Shown here: positions 56,468 to 62,791 of the stretch, piece after piece
How the letters are laid out: each line of letters opens with the position of its first letter
Numbering within the stretch: the stretch's first letter is position 1
Assembly (NCBI RefSeq): GCF_003429565.1
Contig: NZ_QUAK01000194.1
Span: 103,751-167,750 of the forward strand
Direction of reading: 5' to 3'
Length of the DNA stretch: 64,000 nucleotides
Origin: Streptomyces triticagri
GTDB taxonomy: Bacteria; Actinomycetota; Actinomycetes; Streptomycetales; Streptomycetaceae
Notes under the pieces: model-generated
Databases searched by the model: none
What the model saw: the letters and a program-made list of their open reading frames with translations, nothing else
What the model was told of the DNA's origin: nothing
Translations under genes and position numbers: made by a program

Positions 56468-56866
56468 CTACTCGTCCGGCGTGCTGCCGTCGCGGATGGC
56501 GCCGTCGGGCAGGACGTCGCGGGCCGCGGCGGGGGTGAAGTGCAGATCGCGTTCGAAGAGCTCACCCACGCGGCGCGGCGCGTGGGACTCGTAGGTCGGC
56601 AGGTCGAAGTAGCCCCAGTCGCCGTGTGCGGAGTCGCTGTGTCCGACCATCCCGAACCCGAAGGCCTCGCCGGTGGCGGGGTCGTATTCGGTGATCCACA
56701 GGTCGGAGCTGGCGTTGAAGTAGTGGACCTGGACGGTGACGTGGGCCAGGCCCTGGCCGTCGGTGGCGTGCAGGGCGGGCAGGCGCCGGCGCTCGGCGGC
56801 GGTCGGGTAGAAGGCGTGTCCGCGCAGCCGGCGGTGTACTTCGGGCATCGGGGTGTTGGTGGCCAT
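56468..56866 (-). CDS. DUF2958-type protein (132 aa)
   Basis: PALHATDGQGLAHVTVQVHYFNASSDLWITEYDPATGEAFGFGMVGHSD...WGYFDLPTYES and FERDLHFTP are the conserved blocks of DUF2958, a small domain common on phages and plasmids and often near anti-restriction genes. The biochemical role is unknown. ATG with CGAAAGACCGCACC upstream. Confidence 0.8.
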   Translation of the reverse strand: MATNTPMPEVHRRLRGHAFYPTAAERRRLPALHATDGQGLAHVTVQVHYFNASSDLWITEYDPATGEAFGFGMVGHSDSAHGDWGYFDLPTYESHAPRRVGELFERDLHFTPAAARDVLPDGAIRDGSTPDE

Positions 56867-56895
56867 GGTGCGGTCTTTCGGGGTGGGGCCGGCGG

Positions 56896-56919
56896 CCGGG
56901 GCGCTGAGGAGCGCCCCGG
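56896..56919 (-). terminator. intercistronic hairpin
   Basis: CCGGGGCGCT and AGCGCCCCGG, 10 bp perfect with a 4-nt loop, between two leftward early genes. Part of a series (56429, 56896, 57256), suggesting gene-by-gene attenuation. Confidence 0.6.
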
Positions 56920-56935
56920 CCCGGGGCGTGGTGGG

Positions 56936-57226
56936 TCAGTGGCGGGTTATGGAGGTGCGGCGCACGCACCGGATGACGTAGTCGTCTCGGTCGGCGTCGT
57001 CGGCGTGGAGGTCGATCAGCCGGTAGCGCAGGTCGGGCAGGTCCCAGCAGCGCCAGCAGTAGCAGGCGTAGGCCCGGAAGGTCCGGCCATGCTCGATGGT
57101 CTTGGAGCCGAAGTAGGTGACGCGGGAGCCGGGTCGGATCTTGGGTGGGGTGCAGCAGTCGTCGGCGTGGTCGCGGCGCGGCTTGCGGCTCTCGGGGGTG
57201 CTGGGGTGAACGGTGGTGGCGTGCAT
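56936..57226 (-). CDS. Hypothetical early protein with Cys clusters (96 aa)
   Basis: MHATTVHPSTPESRKPRRDHADDCCTPPKIRPGSRVTYFGSKTIEHGRTFRAYACYCWRCWD... The basic N-terminus and CYCWRC pair suggest a nucleic-acid- or zinc-binding protein. ATG 57226 is chosen because GAAGGA lies 8 nt upstream. Confidence 0.65.
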   Translation of the reverse strand: MHATTVHPSTPESRKPRRDHADDCCTPPKIRPGSRVTYFGSKTIEHGRTFRAYACYCWRCWDLPDLRYRLIDLHADDADRDDYVIRCVRRTSITRH

Positions 57227-57255
57227 GGTGCGGGTCCTTCGTGTTGTGCGGTGGG

Positions 57256-57311
57256 GGGGCGGGCCGTGGGGCACGTGCCCGGTGGCGGGAGTGAGTCGGT
57301 CGGCCCGCCCC
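57256..57311 (-). terminator. intercistronic stem-loop
   Basis: GGGGCGGGCC and GGCCCGCCCC, 10 bp, with a smaller palindrome GGGCACGTGCCC in the loop. Lies between the tiny zinc-ribbon gene and the 56936 gene. Confidence 0.55.
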
Positions 57312-57316
57312 TCGGT

Positions 57317-57424
57317 TCAGGAGGTGGTCTGGCAGTCGGTGCACAGCTCGGGGCAGGCGGCCCGTGGGTCGAGGCGGTAGTGGGTGCCGCATATGAGGCA
57401 GGTCGGGTGAGTCACTGGGCGCAT
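57317..57424 (-). CDS. 35-aa zinc-ribbon protein
   Basis: MRPVTHPTCLICGTHYRLDPRAACPELCTDCQTTS: CLIC and CTDC make a complete small zinc ribbon. ATG 57424 overlaps the end of the upstream gene by 13 nt. Confidence 0.6.
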   Translation of the reverse strand: MRPVTHPTCLICGTHYRLDPRAACPELCTDCQTTS

Positions 57425-57519
57425 TCCCTTGAGCAGTAGTGGGGATCGTCGTCGGGGCTGGGCTCGAACCAGATCTCGCACTCGGCGCACTGGTTGTAGC
57501 GGTCGATCTCGTCGGTCAT
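57412..57519 (-). CDS. 35-aa zinc-ribbon protein
   Basis: MTDEIDRYNQCAECEIWFEPSPDDDPHYCSRECAQ: CAEC and CSREC pairs. First gene of the leftward operon, about 40 nt after the -10 of its promoter. ATG 57519 after AACGGAGCTCACCAG (GGAG). Confidence 0.6.
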   Translation of the reverse strand: MTDEIDRYNQCAECEIWFEPSPDDDPHYCSRECAQ

Positions 57520-57550
57520 CTGGTGAGCTCCGTTCCCGTTCCGGCCTTTC

Positions 57551-57600
57551 GTGGTTTCTACGTTACGGATCCGATGAGCGTGACGCAACACAGAAACCAC
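57551..57600 (-). promoter_or_regulatory. leftward early promoter flanked by two operators
   Basis: On the minus strand: -35 TTGCGT (57588-57583), 17-bp spacer, -10 TAACGT (57565-57560). Operator copies lie at 57551-57566 (GTGGTTTCTACGTTAC) and, inverted, at 57585-57600 (GCAACACAGAAACCAC), each overlapping one box. Drives the zinc-ribbon/DUF2958 genes leftward. Confidence 0.8.
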
Positions 57601-57622
57601 GAATGAAGGCTAGGTCACATTG

Positions 57623-57672
57623 GTTGTTTCTGTGTTGCATCGAGGGGGCGGCATGCGTAACGTAGAAACCAC
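57623..57672 (+). promoter_or_regulatory. rightward early promoter flanked by two operators
   Basis: -35 TTGCAT (57635-57640), 17-bp spacer, -10 TAACGT (57658-57663). Operators: GTTGTTTCTGTGTTGC at 57623-57638 and GTAACGTAGAAACCAC at 57657-57672. It is the mirror image of the leftward promoter; the pair forms an immunity-region-like switch. Confidence 0.8.
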
Positions 57673-57699
57673 GAACACGGCGAACGGAAGGACCCGATC

Positions 57700-57900
57700 A
57701 TGCTGCTCATCACCCGCGCTACCAACGACATCGAACTCACCGAGTGCTCGGGTGACTGCGAGTACGTATGCATCTCCGACGAGCGCGAAGCGCTCGGCTG
57801 GGGCCTCAACTTCGGCGACGAGTGGCTCTGCGAGGAGTGCTACCTCGCCTGGGCCGACGAGTGGGGCATCCCCGTCGCCCCGGTTCGAACCGCCGCCTGA
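57700..57900 (+). CDS. Small zinc-binding early protein (66 aa)
   Basis: MLLITRATNDIELTECSGDCEYVCISDEREALGWGLNFGDEWLCEECYLAW...: CSGDC and CEEC form a zinc-ribbon-like site. First gene of the rightward operon; GGAAGGACCCGATC before the ATG is an ideal ribosome site. Strongly regulated by the promoter at 57623-57672, so may be an early regulator. Confidence 0.75.
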   Translation: MLLITRATNDIELTECSGDCEYVCISDEREALGWGLNFGDEWLCEECYLAWADEWGIPVAPVRTAA

Positions 57901-57956
57901 CGCCCCTCCCGCCGCCGGGCCCGCATCCCGGGCCCGGCCCTAGAAAGGCCACCCTC

Positions 57957-58145
57957 GTGATCAACCTCGACAAGCGCGAATGCCGCCACTACGCGTGCAC
58001 CCGCACCGCGAACTGGCTCGTCGGCGACGGCGTCGTCCGCACCCTGCTCTGCAACGGCCACAAGAACCCGCCCATGGTGCGCCATGCGTTCGTCATCGCC
58101 GCTGCCGCCTACGTCTGGCCCGATCCCGCCCAGAGGGCCGCGTGA
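57957..58145 (+). CDS. Hypothetical early protein (62 aa)
   Basis: VINLDKRECRHYACTRTANWLVGDGVVRTLLCNGHKNPPMV...: a Cys/His pattern (C-x3-H-x2-C...C-x2-H) for one zinc. GTG 57957 after TAGAAAGGCCACCCTC. A GCCGGGCCC/GGGCCCGGC hairpin (57913-57938) separates it from the preceding gene. Confidence 0.65.
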   Translation: MINLDKRECRHYACTRTANWLVGDGVVRTLLCNGHKNPPMVRHAFVIAAAAYVWPDPAQRAA

Positions 58146-58354
58146 GCGCGCGCTACCGGGTCTGGATCGAGGAGACCCGCACCATTGAGATCGACGTACG
58201 CGCCGGTACCCGCCAGGGCGCCGAGCGCCTGGCCCTCGCCCACGCGAACCGGCAGGCAGCCGACGATGCGCCGGCGGCCACGACCTCCATCCACCCCGTA
58301 CGGCGCACCCCGCGCATGGTCGTACGCCTCACCGGCGGCATCGCGCAGCCCTGA
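58142..58354 (+). CDS. Hypothetical early protein (70 aa)
   Basis: VSARYRVWIEETRTIEIDVRAGTRQGAERLALAHANRQ...: beta-alpha pattern like a small ribosome- or DNA-associated fold. GTG in a GTGA overlap with the previous stop. No family recognised. Confidence 0.6.
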   Translation: MSARYRVWIEETRTIEIDVRAGTRQGAERLALAHANRQAADDAPAATTSIHPVRRTPRMVVRLTGGIAQP

Positions 58355-58371
58355 CCCTCGCGGAGAACGCC

Positions 58372-58536
58372 GTGATCTGGACCGTGACCGTCTGCGCGGA
58401 CGCCGAGTACGTCTACCGGGTCGACGCCCACTGGGCCGCGACCGAGTCGGACGTCGTGGCGTTCGTCAAAGCGCAGCACCGCGCGCACCGTCGCCCGGTA
58501 CCCGAATCCATCTCCGCTGCGAGGAGCCACCGTTGA
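58372..58536 (+). CDS. Hypothetical early protein (54 aa)
   Basis: Encodes VIWTVTVCADAEYVYRVDAHWAATESDVVAFVKAQHRAHRR..., similar in style to its neighbours (YRV strand then a helix), so it may be a duplicate of the upstream gene. GTG start after GGAGAACGCC. TGA overlaps the next TTG. Confidence 0.55.
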   Translation: MIWTVTVCADAEYVYRVDAHWAATESDVVAFVKAQHRAHRRPVPESISAARSHR

Positions 58537-58763
58537 CGCACTACACCGTGATCGTCCTGCGCTCCGACGTCGACCCGGATGACCTGGTCCGCGCCGCCGT
58601 CCTCAAGGGCGTCGAGCTGCCCGACTCCGCGTTCTGCAACTGGCTCGACGATCAGCTGCCGAGTGACCCGCTGTTCACCCGCTACGTGTGGCGCGGAACT
58701 GCGGCGACGGCGGTCGAGGCCGAGGGCCTGGCGCTGGATGCTGTTGCGGCCGGTGAGCTCTGA
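58533..58763 (+). CDS. Hypothetical early protein (76 aa)
   Basis: Starts with TTG in a TTGA overlap: MTHYTVIVLRSDVDPDDLVRAAVLKGVELPDSAFCNWLDDQL... A soluble alpha/beta protein. The codon pattern supports it. Function unknown. Confidence 0.6.
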   Translation: MTHYTVIVLRSDVDPDDLVRAAVLKGVELPDSAFCNWLDDQLPSDPLFTRYVWRGTAATAVEAEGLALDAVAAGEL

Positions 58764-58801
58764 CGGCGCGGCGCGGTGTGCTGCAACCCACTCCAGATAG
58801 G

Positions 58802-58831
58802 TTGCCAACATGAACGTATCTGGGGTATGGT
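58802..58831 (+). promoter_or_regulatory. promoter before the second rightward block
   Basis: TTGCCA (58802-58807) and TATGGT (58826-58831) are 18 nt apart. It lies in the 99-nt gap between the 58533 and 58863 genes. No operator of the 16-bp type is seen here. Confidence 0.5.
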
Positions 58832-58862
58832 GGAGACACAACAGCAGAGAGGAGGGAGGCCC

Positions 58863-59006
58863 TTGAAAGACGAGGGAATCGACTGGTCCACGATCGCCGT
58901 CGCGGTGATCACCGCCGGACCCGCGTACCTGACCATCGCCTGGCAGATCGCCAAGGATCGCCGCGAACGGCAGGAACGAGACCGGAACCGACGGGAAGGC
59001 CAGTAG
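58863..59006 (+). CDS. 47-aa membrane peptide
   Basis: MKDEGIDWSTIAVAVITAGPAYLTIAWQIAKDRRERQERDRNRREGQ: a single hydrophobic helix and a strongly basic tail. TTG 58863 is selected because GGAGGGAGGCCC precedes it; ATG 58827 would sit inside the -10 box. Confidence 0.55.
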   Translation: MKDEGIDWSTIAVAVITAGPAYLTIAWQIAKDRRERQERDRNRREGQ

Positions 59007-59094
59007 GAGAAGGGGCCCGGAGTGAATGAAGCACCCCGGGCCCCGACCCTCATCATCGCCTCCCTCCGCAACGAAACGGAAGGACAGCACGCCG

Positions 59095-59238
59095 ATGCGC
59101 ACGACCGGCCTCGTCATCATTACCGCCACCACCGGCGCAGCCCTGGCCCTCACCGACGCCCCCACCTGGTCCTGGGCCATCTGGTCCGTCGGCAACGCCA
59201 CCATGTGGAGCCTCGCCCACCGCCGGCGCACCGCATGA
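59095..59238 (+). CDS. 47-aa membrane peptide
   Basis: MRTTGLVIITATTGAALALTDAPTWSWAIWSVGNATMWSLAHRRRTA: two hydrophobic stretches and a basic end. GGAAGGACAGCACGCCG before the ATG. The stop overlaps the next ATG. Membrane-acting accessory, role unknown. Confidence 0.55.
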   Translation: MRTTGLVIITATTGAALALTDAPTWSWAIWSVGNATMWSLAHRRRTA

Positions 59239-59492
59239 CCACCCCACCGCTCCCCGACGGCTACACCACCCCCGACGGCAAGCCCCTGCGCATTGGCGGC
59301 CTCATCGAAGTCGCCGAAGTCCTCGGCCTCACGAAACAGGCCGCGGGACGCGCCCTGAAAAGGGCCGGCGGCCCCGGACTCGTCGCCGAGCTCGCCATGG
59401 GCCCCGTGTACGACCTGGACGTCATCAAGGAGTGGGACATGGAACGCAAGAAGACCCCCGGGCCGGCCGCCACCAAGGCCAGGGAGGTATGA
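59235..59492 (+). CDS. Excisionase/HTH-like DNA-binding protein (85 aa)
   Basis: RIGGLIEVAEVLGLTKQAAGRALKRAGGPGLVAELAMGPVYDLDVIKEWDMERKK: the MerR/Xis-type 'winged' helix-turn-helix, with 'VAEVLGLTKQA' followed by 'DLDVIKEW'. The size fits recombination directionality factors. The ATG start overlaps the previous stop. Other HTH gene with an equal claim: 55610-56056. Confidence 0.6.
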   Translation: MTTPPLPDGYTTPDGKPLRIGGLIEVAEVLGLTKQAAGRALKRAGGPGLVAELAMGPVYDLDVIKEWDMERKKTPGPAATKAREV

Positions 59493-59494
59493 CG

Positions 59495-59659
59495 ATGGAT
59501 GGACCGGTCGCCGCGGCGATAATCGCGATCTTGGGCCTGGGCGTCAGCGCGTTCATCGTGCTCGGCATCCGGGCCGTGGCTCTCCTGGAGCGCATCGCGA
59601 ACCTCATGGACACGGACAGCGCCGTGCACCAGCTGCGCCGCGACCGCAGACACGAGTGA
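59495..59659 (+). CDS. 54-aa membrane protein
   Basis: MDGPVAAAIIAILGLGVSAFIVLGIRAVALLERIANLMDTDSAVHQLRRD...: one membrane helix then a soluble tail. AGGGAGG lies 7 nt before ATG 59495; ATG 59489 is also possible. Last gene of the rightward block. Confidence 0.55.
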   Translation: MDGPVAAAIIAILGLGVSAFIVLGIRAVALLERIANLMDTDSAVHQLRRDRRHE

Positions 59660-59665
59660 CTGCAC

Positions 59666-59708
59666 GCTGGTGGTCCGTCCCTGCCTGAACCAGGGGCGGA
59701 CCACCAGC
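59666..59708 (+). terminator. terminator of the rightward early operon
   Basis: GCTGGTGGTCCGTCCCTG and CAGGGGCGGACCACCAGC form an almost perfect 18-bp stem with a 7-nt loop, 6 nt after the last stop. Confidence 0.85.
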
Positions 59709-59713
59709 CGCTC

Positions 59714-59747
59714 GGGGTCCGGCCGCCGCCGACAGCGGCCGGACCCC
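59714..59747 (-). terminator. terminator of the last leftward operon
   Basis: GGGGTCCGGCCGC and GCGGCCGGACCCC, 13 bp perfect with an 8-nt loop, 16 nt past the stop of the convergent 59764 gene. Together with the previous hairpin it separates two facing operons. Confidence 0.8.
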
Positions 59748-59763
59748 GGTCCTGGGCGGAGCG

Positions 59764-60009
59764 CTACAGCAGCACGACCACGCCGCAGCCGACCAGCACG
59801 CCGGCGGCCACATGGCCGAGGAGGATCGTCCAGCGCAGCTGATCGCGGATGTTCAGCGCGGCCAGGGCCCGCGCGTAGTCGCCAGCATCGTGCGCGCGCT
59901 GAGCCTGCCGGGCGGCCACGGCCCAGACCTCGCGCTGCATGCGCCGTACGGACACCCAGATGTACGCGCCGGACGCCAGGCACATGAGGCCGGCCACCAG
60001 CTCGCTCAC
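59764..60009 (-). CDS. Small membrane protein (81 aa)
   Basis: Encodes VSELVAGLMCLASGAYIWVSVRRMQREVWAVAARQAQRAHDAGDYARALAALNIRDQLRWTILLGHVAAGVLVGCGVVVLL: two membrane helices (about 4-20 and 62-80) around a cytoplasmic helix. GTG 60009 overlaps the previous stop. Unknown function. Confidence 0.65.
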   Translation of the reverse strand: MSELVAGLMCLASGAYIWVSVRRMQREVWAVAARQAQRAHDAGDYARALAALNIRDQLRWTILLGHVAAGVLVGCGVVVLL

Positions 60010-60485
60010 GACGGCGTCCCGGTCCAGTCGTGGCAGTTCCCGCAGTAGCCCTGCTCGATGTCCCGCGGGTGCCGCGACGTGTGCTGGCACTTGGGGCAGG
60101 TGAACGGCTTCCGGCCGCATTCGTCCAGCAGGTGGATGAGCAGCGGGTCCTGCAAGGTGGTGCGGACGTGGGTCCGTACGGCGTGCGCCATGGCCTCGTT
60201 CGTCCCGGCGGGATCGCCGTAGGCGACCGGCGTCGACATGTGGCTGAGGGCGAGGCTGGTCGTCGTCGCCATCTGCATCGCGCCGAGCATCGCCTGCCAC
60301 GCCAGCTCGTGCGCGGTGGCCTGCTCGACGGTCATCGTGCGCTGCGTACTGACCCGACTGCGCCCGTCCCGCGTCCAGGCCTCGTCCGGCAGCGCCTCCA
60401 GCGTCTCGACCAATGACTGCGCCAGCCTGATCGCGGAGCTGCGAAGGTACGCCCCGGACAGCTCCGAAGGCTCCTGGTCGGTCAC
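60006..60485 (-). CDS. Protein with C-terminal zinc ribbon (159 aa)
   Basis: A helical N-terminal part (GAYLRSSAIRLAQSLVETLEALPDEAW, TVEQATAHELAWQAMLGAMQ) and a C-terminal KPFTCPKCQHTSRHPRDIEQGYCGNCHDW, a full CxxC-CxxC zinc ribbon. GTG 60485 overlaps the previous stop (GTGA). Confidence 0.7.
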   Translation of the reverse strand: MTDQEPSELSGAYLRSSAIRLAQSLVETLEALPDEAWTRDGRSRVSTQRTMTVEQATAHELAWQAMLGAMQMATTTSLALSHMSTPVAYGDPAGTNEAMAHAVRTHVRTTLQDPLLIHLLDECGRKPFTCPKCQHTSRHPRDIEQGYCGNCHDWTGTPS

Positions 60486-60754
60486 GCCACTCCCTCGCTG
60501 TACTCGGCGTAGAAGGTGTTCGCCAGGTGATTGAACTCGGTGACCTCGCGGCCGGTGAGGTTCGCCGCGGCCATCGTGACCACCCGGGCGTTCAGCATCG
60601 CCAGGTAGGTCAGATAGTGCCCCTGCGCGCTCTGGTCGCAGCCGGAGTCCTCGCCCGGCAGACAGGCCGGTACCTCGACGCCGAGCGCCGCCAGAGCCGT
60701 CCGCACCTGACGAGCCTCGTGTGTCCACTCGTCCGCCGTCCAGGGTGCCGTCAC
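60482..60754 (-). CDS. Hypothetical protein (90 aa)
   Basis: VTAPWTADEWTHEARQVRTALAALGVEVPACLPGEDSGCDQSAQGHYLTYLAMLNARVVTMAAAN...: helical. GTG 60754 overlaps the previous stop. No function recognised. Confidence 0.65.
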   Translation of the reverse strand: MTAPWTADEWTHEARQVRTALAALGVEVPACLPGEDSGCDQSAQGHYLTYLAMLNARVVTMAAANLTGREVTEFNHLANTFYAEYSEGVA

Positions 60755-61371
60755 GCCGAACCGCCCTGCCCGTCGCGGACGATCCAGGAGTTGCCGCAGT
60801 CCATGCACACGACCAGATGGCGCGAACGGTCACCCCGCGGGTGCCAGTCCCTCCTGTGCTCGCCCGGCCTGCCGCAGCCCTCGCAGACGTCGTCGGCCAG
60901 CGTCGGGAAGACCTCCTCGGCGTAGGCCCGGCCGCGGGCAGCATGCATGATGGCGCGGAGCGCCAGACGCAGGTTGCCGGAGTCGAGCGAGGACAGCGCA
61001 CCGCGTACAGAGGTCTGAGTGCCGGCCGCGATCGAGCACGCGAGCTGCAACATCCCGCGCTCGCTCCCGGAGCCGACCAGTAGCGCGTAGTCACGTTCTT
61101 CTGTGTCGCGGGTGCGACGGTCGATGAGGAGCGCCCCGGAGATACCGGTCCAGTCAATGGCCGCATATTCGATGTCCGTGGTGTGTGCGGTGTCGCAGCC
61201 GGGTTCGCAGTCCTCGAAGCAGTCGCTGCCGTACGTGATCCATCCGTGCTGGTCGAGGGTGGGCAGCCAGCGTCCGTGTGCGGCAAGGAGGTCGACCGCG
61301 GCCTCCAGCCCCCAATCGCCTTGTGCGCTGGCGGTGAGCTGCTCGTGCAGGCTCAGTGTGCTGGACCTCAT
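60751..61371 (-). CDS. Hypothetical protein with zinc-ribbon C-terminus (206 aa)
   Basis: MRSSTLSLHEQLTASAQGDWGLEAAVDLLAAHGRWLPTLDQHGWITYGSDCFEDCEPGCD... and C-terminal DDVCEGCGRPGEHRRDWHPRGDRSRHLVVCMDCGNSWIVRDG, a zinc ribbon. ATG 61371 has GGGGAG 6 nt upstream. Tandem overlapping genes on both sides. Confidence 0.7.
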   Translation of the reverse strand: MRSSTLSLHEQLTASAQGDWGLEAAVDLLAAHGRWLPTLDQHGWITYGSDCFEDCEPGCDTAHTTDIEYAAIDWTGISGALLIDRRTRDTEERDYALLVGSGSERGMLQLACSIAAGTQTSVRGALSSLDSGNLRLALRAIMHAARGRAYAEEVFPTLADDVCEGCGRPGEHRRDWHPRGDRSRHLVVCMDCGNSWIVRDGQGGSA

Positions 61372-61427
61372 GCGGACTCCCCGTTCTGCAGGTAGCGCAC
61401 CCCTGCTCGGCATTCGGTACATCTCAC
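61368..61427 (-). CDS. 19-aa zinc-knuckle micro-ORF
   Basis: MRCTECRAGVRYLQNGESA. GTG 61427 overlaps the preceding TGA and its own TGA overlaps ATG 61371, exactly the coupling of its real neighbours. The CxxC suggests a peptide rather than chance, but it could simply be a ribosome relay between two genes. Confidence 0.4.
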   Translation of the reverse strand: MRCTECRAGVRYLQNGESA

Positions 61428-62005
61428 GTCCGCGCTCCGTTCGCCCCTGGGGCGGTGGCGCAGCGCAGGAAGTCGGCGAGGGCATCGGGCACGTTGCCGG
61501 TCAACAAGTCGGCGCCGTCCGGCTCCACGCAGTCGCGGCGCGGCCGCGCCATCGAATCGTCCGGCAGCCGGTCCCCGGACACGACGTACGTACGACCGGC
61601 CAAGTCCACGCCCTGGATGAATCGTTGCTCTACCCGGCCCGGGATGTGCTCGAACCGCGGGACGCTCCCGCCGGCCTGGTGCCGACGCACGGCCTCCTGG
61701 ACCCGCGGGCTGGTGCTGTCCGAGTTGATCGCGAACGCCTCGACACGGAACGCCGCTCCGATCAGGGTGTCGGCGTGCGGTGGCGGGCCGGCCAGGGCAA
61801 GGGTGTGAGCGATGTTGCGCAGCACCGTCGGAGGATGCGGATGGGTCGCCCAGACGAATGTCGGGATAGGCAGCGGCTTCGCGGTGACCTTCAGCCATTC
61901 CTGGTACAGGAAGTAGACCTCGGGAGCCTCGTCCCATTCGGTGCGGGCCTCGATGAGCTGCTGCAGGGCGTCCAGAACCTGGTCGGGCGGCGCGACGTTG
62001 GTCAC
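61424..62005 (-). CDS. Hypothetical protein (193 aa)
   Basis: MTNVAPPDQVLDALQQLIEARTEWDEAPEVYFLYQEWLKVTAKPLPIPTFVWATHPHPPTVLRNIAHTLALAGPP...: alpha/beta, no known motif. GTG 62005 overlaps the previous stop. Ordinary codon pattern. Confidence 0.7.
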   Translation of the reverse strand: MTNVAPPDQVLDALQQLIEARTEWDEAPEVYFLYQEWLKVTAKPLPIPTFVWATHPHPPTVLRNIAHTLALAGPPPHADTLIGAAFRVEAFAINSDSTSPRVQEAVRRHQAGGSVPRFEHIPGRVEQRFIQGVDLAGRTYVVSGDRLPDDSMARPRRDCVEPDGADLLTGNVPDALADFLRCATAPGANGART

Positions 62006-62358
62006 GACTCAGCCCCGGCGAGCGCCCGGATCATCTCGCGCTGCGCGTCGGTCAGCCCGTGCGGCCAACCCTCAGCGTCGACCGCGTACAGCGCCACGTT
62101 TCCCCGCCAGCGCTGCACCTGGCCCCCGAGGGCCGGCACGATCCGCTCGGCGTGCGGATTGGGCTCGTACTCCTCGGGCATGAGGAGCGCGACGTCTGCC
62201 CCCATGCCGCGCAGCCCCAGGGCCTGTTGGGTTGGAGTAGCGAGGCTGAAACCTGACGTGGCCCCGTAGTTGGGGTCCACGATCTTGTCGAGGCTGAACG
62301 CGCTACCTTCTCGGAACTCCAGCCCCTGCGGGGTGATCAGAGCGTAGGTGTTGCTCAT
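62002..62358 (-). CDS. Hypothetical protein (118 aa)
   Basis: MSNTYALITPQGLEFREGSAFSLDKIVDPNYGATSGFSLATPTQQALGLRGMGADVALLMPEEYEPNPHAERIVPALGG...: layout of small phage proteins with a substrate-like 'NPxAER' loop. ATG overlaps the previous stop. Function unknown. Confidence 0.7.
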   Translation of the reverse strand: MSNTYALITPQGLEFREGSAFSLDKIVDPNYGATSGFSLATPTQQALGLRGMGADVALLMPEEYEPNPHAERIVPALGGQVQRWRGNVALYAVDAEGWPHGLTDAQREMIRALAGAES

Positions 62359-62714
62359 GCGGTGGCCTTCTCGGTCCGGGTGCCCAGGTTCAGGGCGAGT
62401 GCGGGATGGGGTGCTTCATCGGGGCGCCGGTCGCGCAGGAACACAGCAGGTCGGCGCATGTAGAGGTCTATGAACACGCCGTACCGGTCGGCTACGCCGA
62501 GGGCGGCCAGCCGGTGCGCACAGGAGGTCATCTCCTCCACGACGTCGAGGATCAGTTGCGGCCTCGGTCCGGTGTGGTCCTCGAACGCGGCAATCAGGGT
62601 GTCGTCGGGGCGCCGCCGGGCAGTGACGGGCCACTGAGCACGCCGGCCGCGGTGCAATAGGTGCATGGCCCGGGCGCGGGCGCGGTCTTCCTGCTGGTCA
62701 TCGGTGCTCGTCAA
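62355..62714 (-). CDS. Hypothetical protein (119 aa)
   Basis: MTSTDDQQEDRARARAMHLLHRGRRAQWPVTARRRPDDTLIAAFEDHTGPRPQLILDVVEEMTSCAHRLAALGVADRYGVFIDLYMRRPAVFLRD... First gene of the leftward run; 77 nt separate it from the integrase stop, with a hairpin between. No family recognised. Confidence 0.7.
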   Translation of the reverse strand: MTSTDDQQEDRARARAMHLLHRGRRAQWPVTARRRPDDTLIAAFEDHTGPRPQLILDVVEEMTSCAHRLAALGVADRYGVFIDLYMRRPAVFLRDRRPDEAPHPALALNLGTRTEKATA

Positions 62715-62749
62715 CTGCTGTTCCCCTTCGGGCGGTACCTGGATGACAG

Positions 62750-62780
62750 GGCCCGGCCCCAGCAGCGCCGGGGTCGGGCC
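62750..62780 (-). terminator. terminator after the integrase gene
   Basis: GGCCCGGCCCC and GGGGTCGGGCC, 11-bp stem with one G-U, 9-nt loop, 12 nt after the integrase stop in the leftward direction. Confidence 0.65.
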
Positions 62781-62791
62781 GGTGTGGTCGG

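Noticed and set aside
58413..59231. 272-aa minus-strand open frame across the tiny rightward genes
   Set aside because: It would run through a promoter and several well-formed ribosome sites; the small plus-strand genes have overlaps and Shine-Dalgarno sequences.
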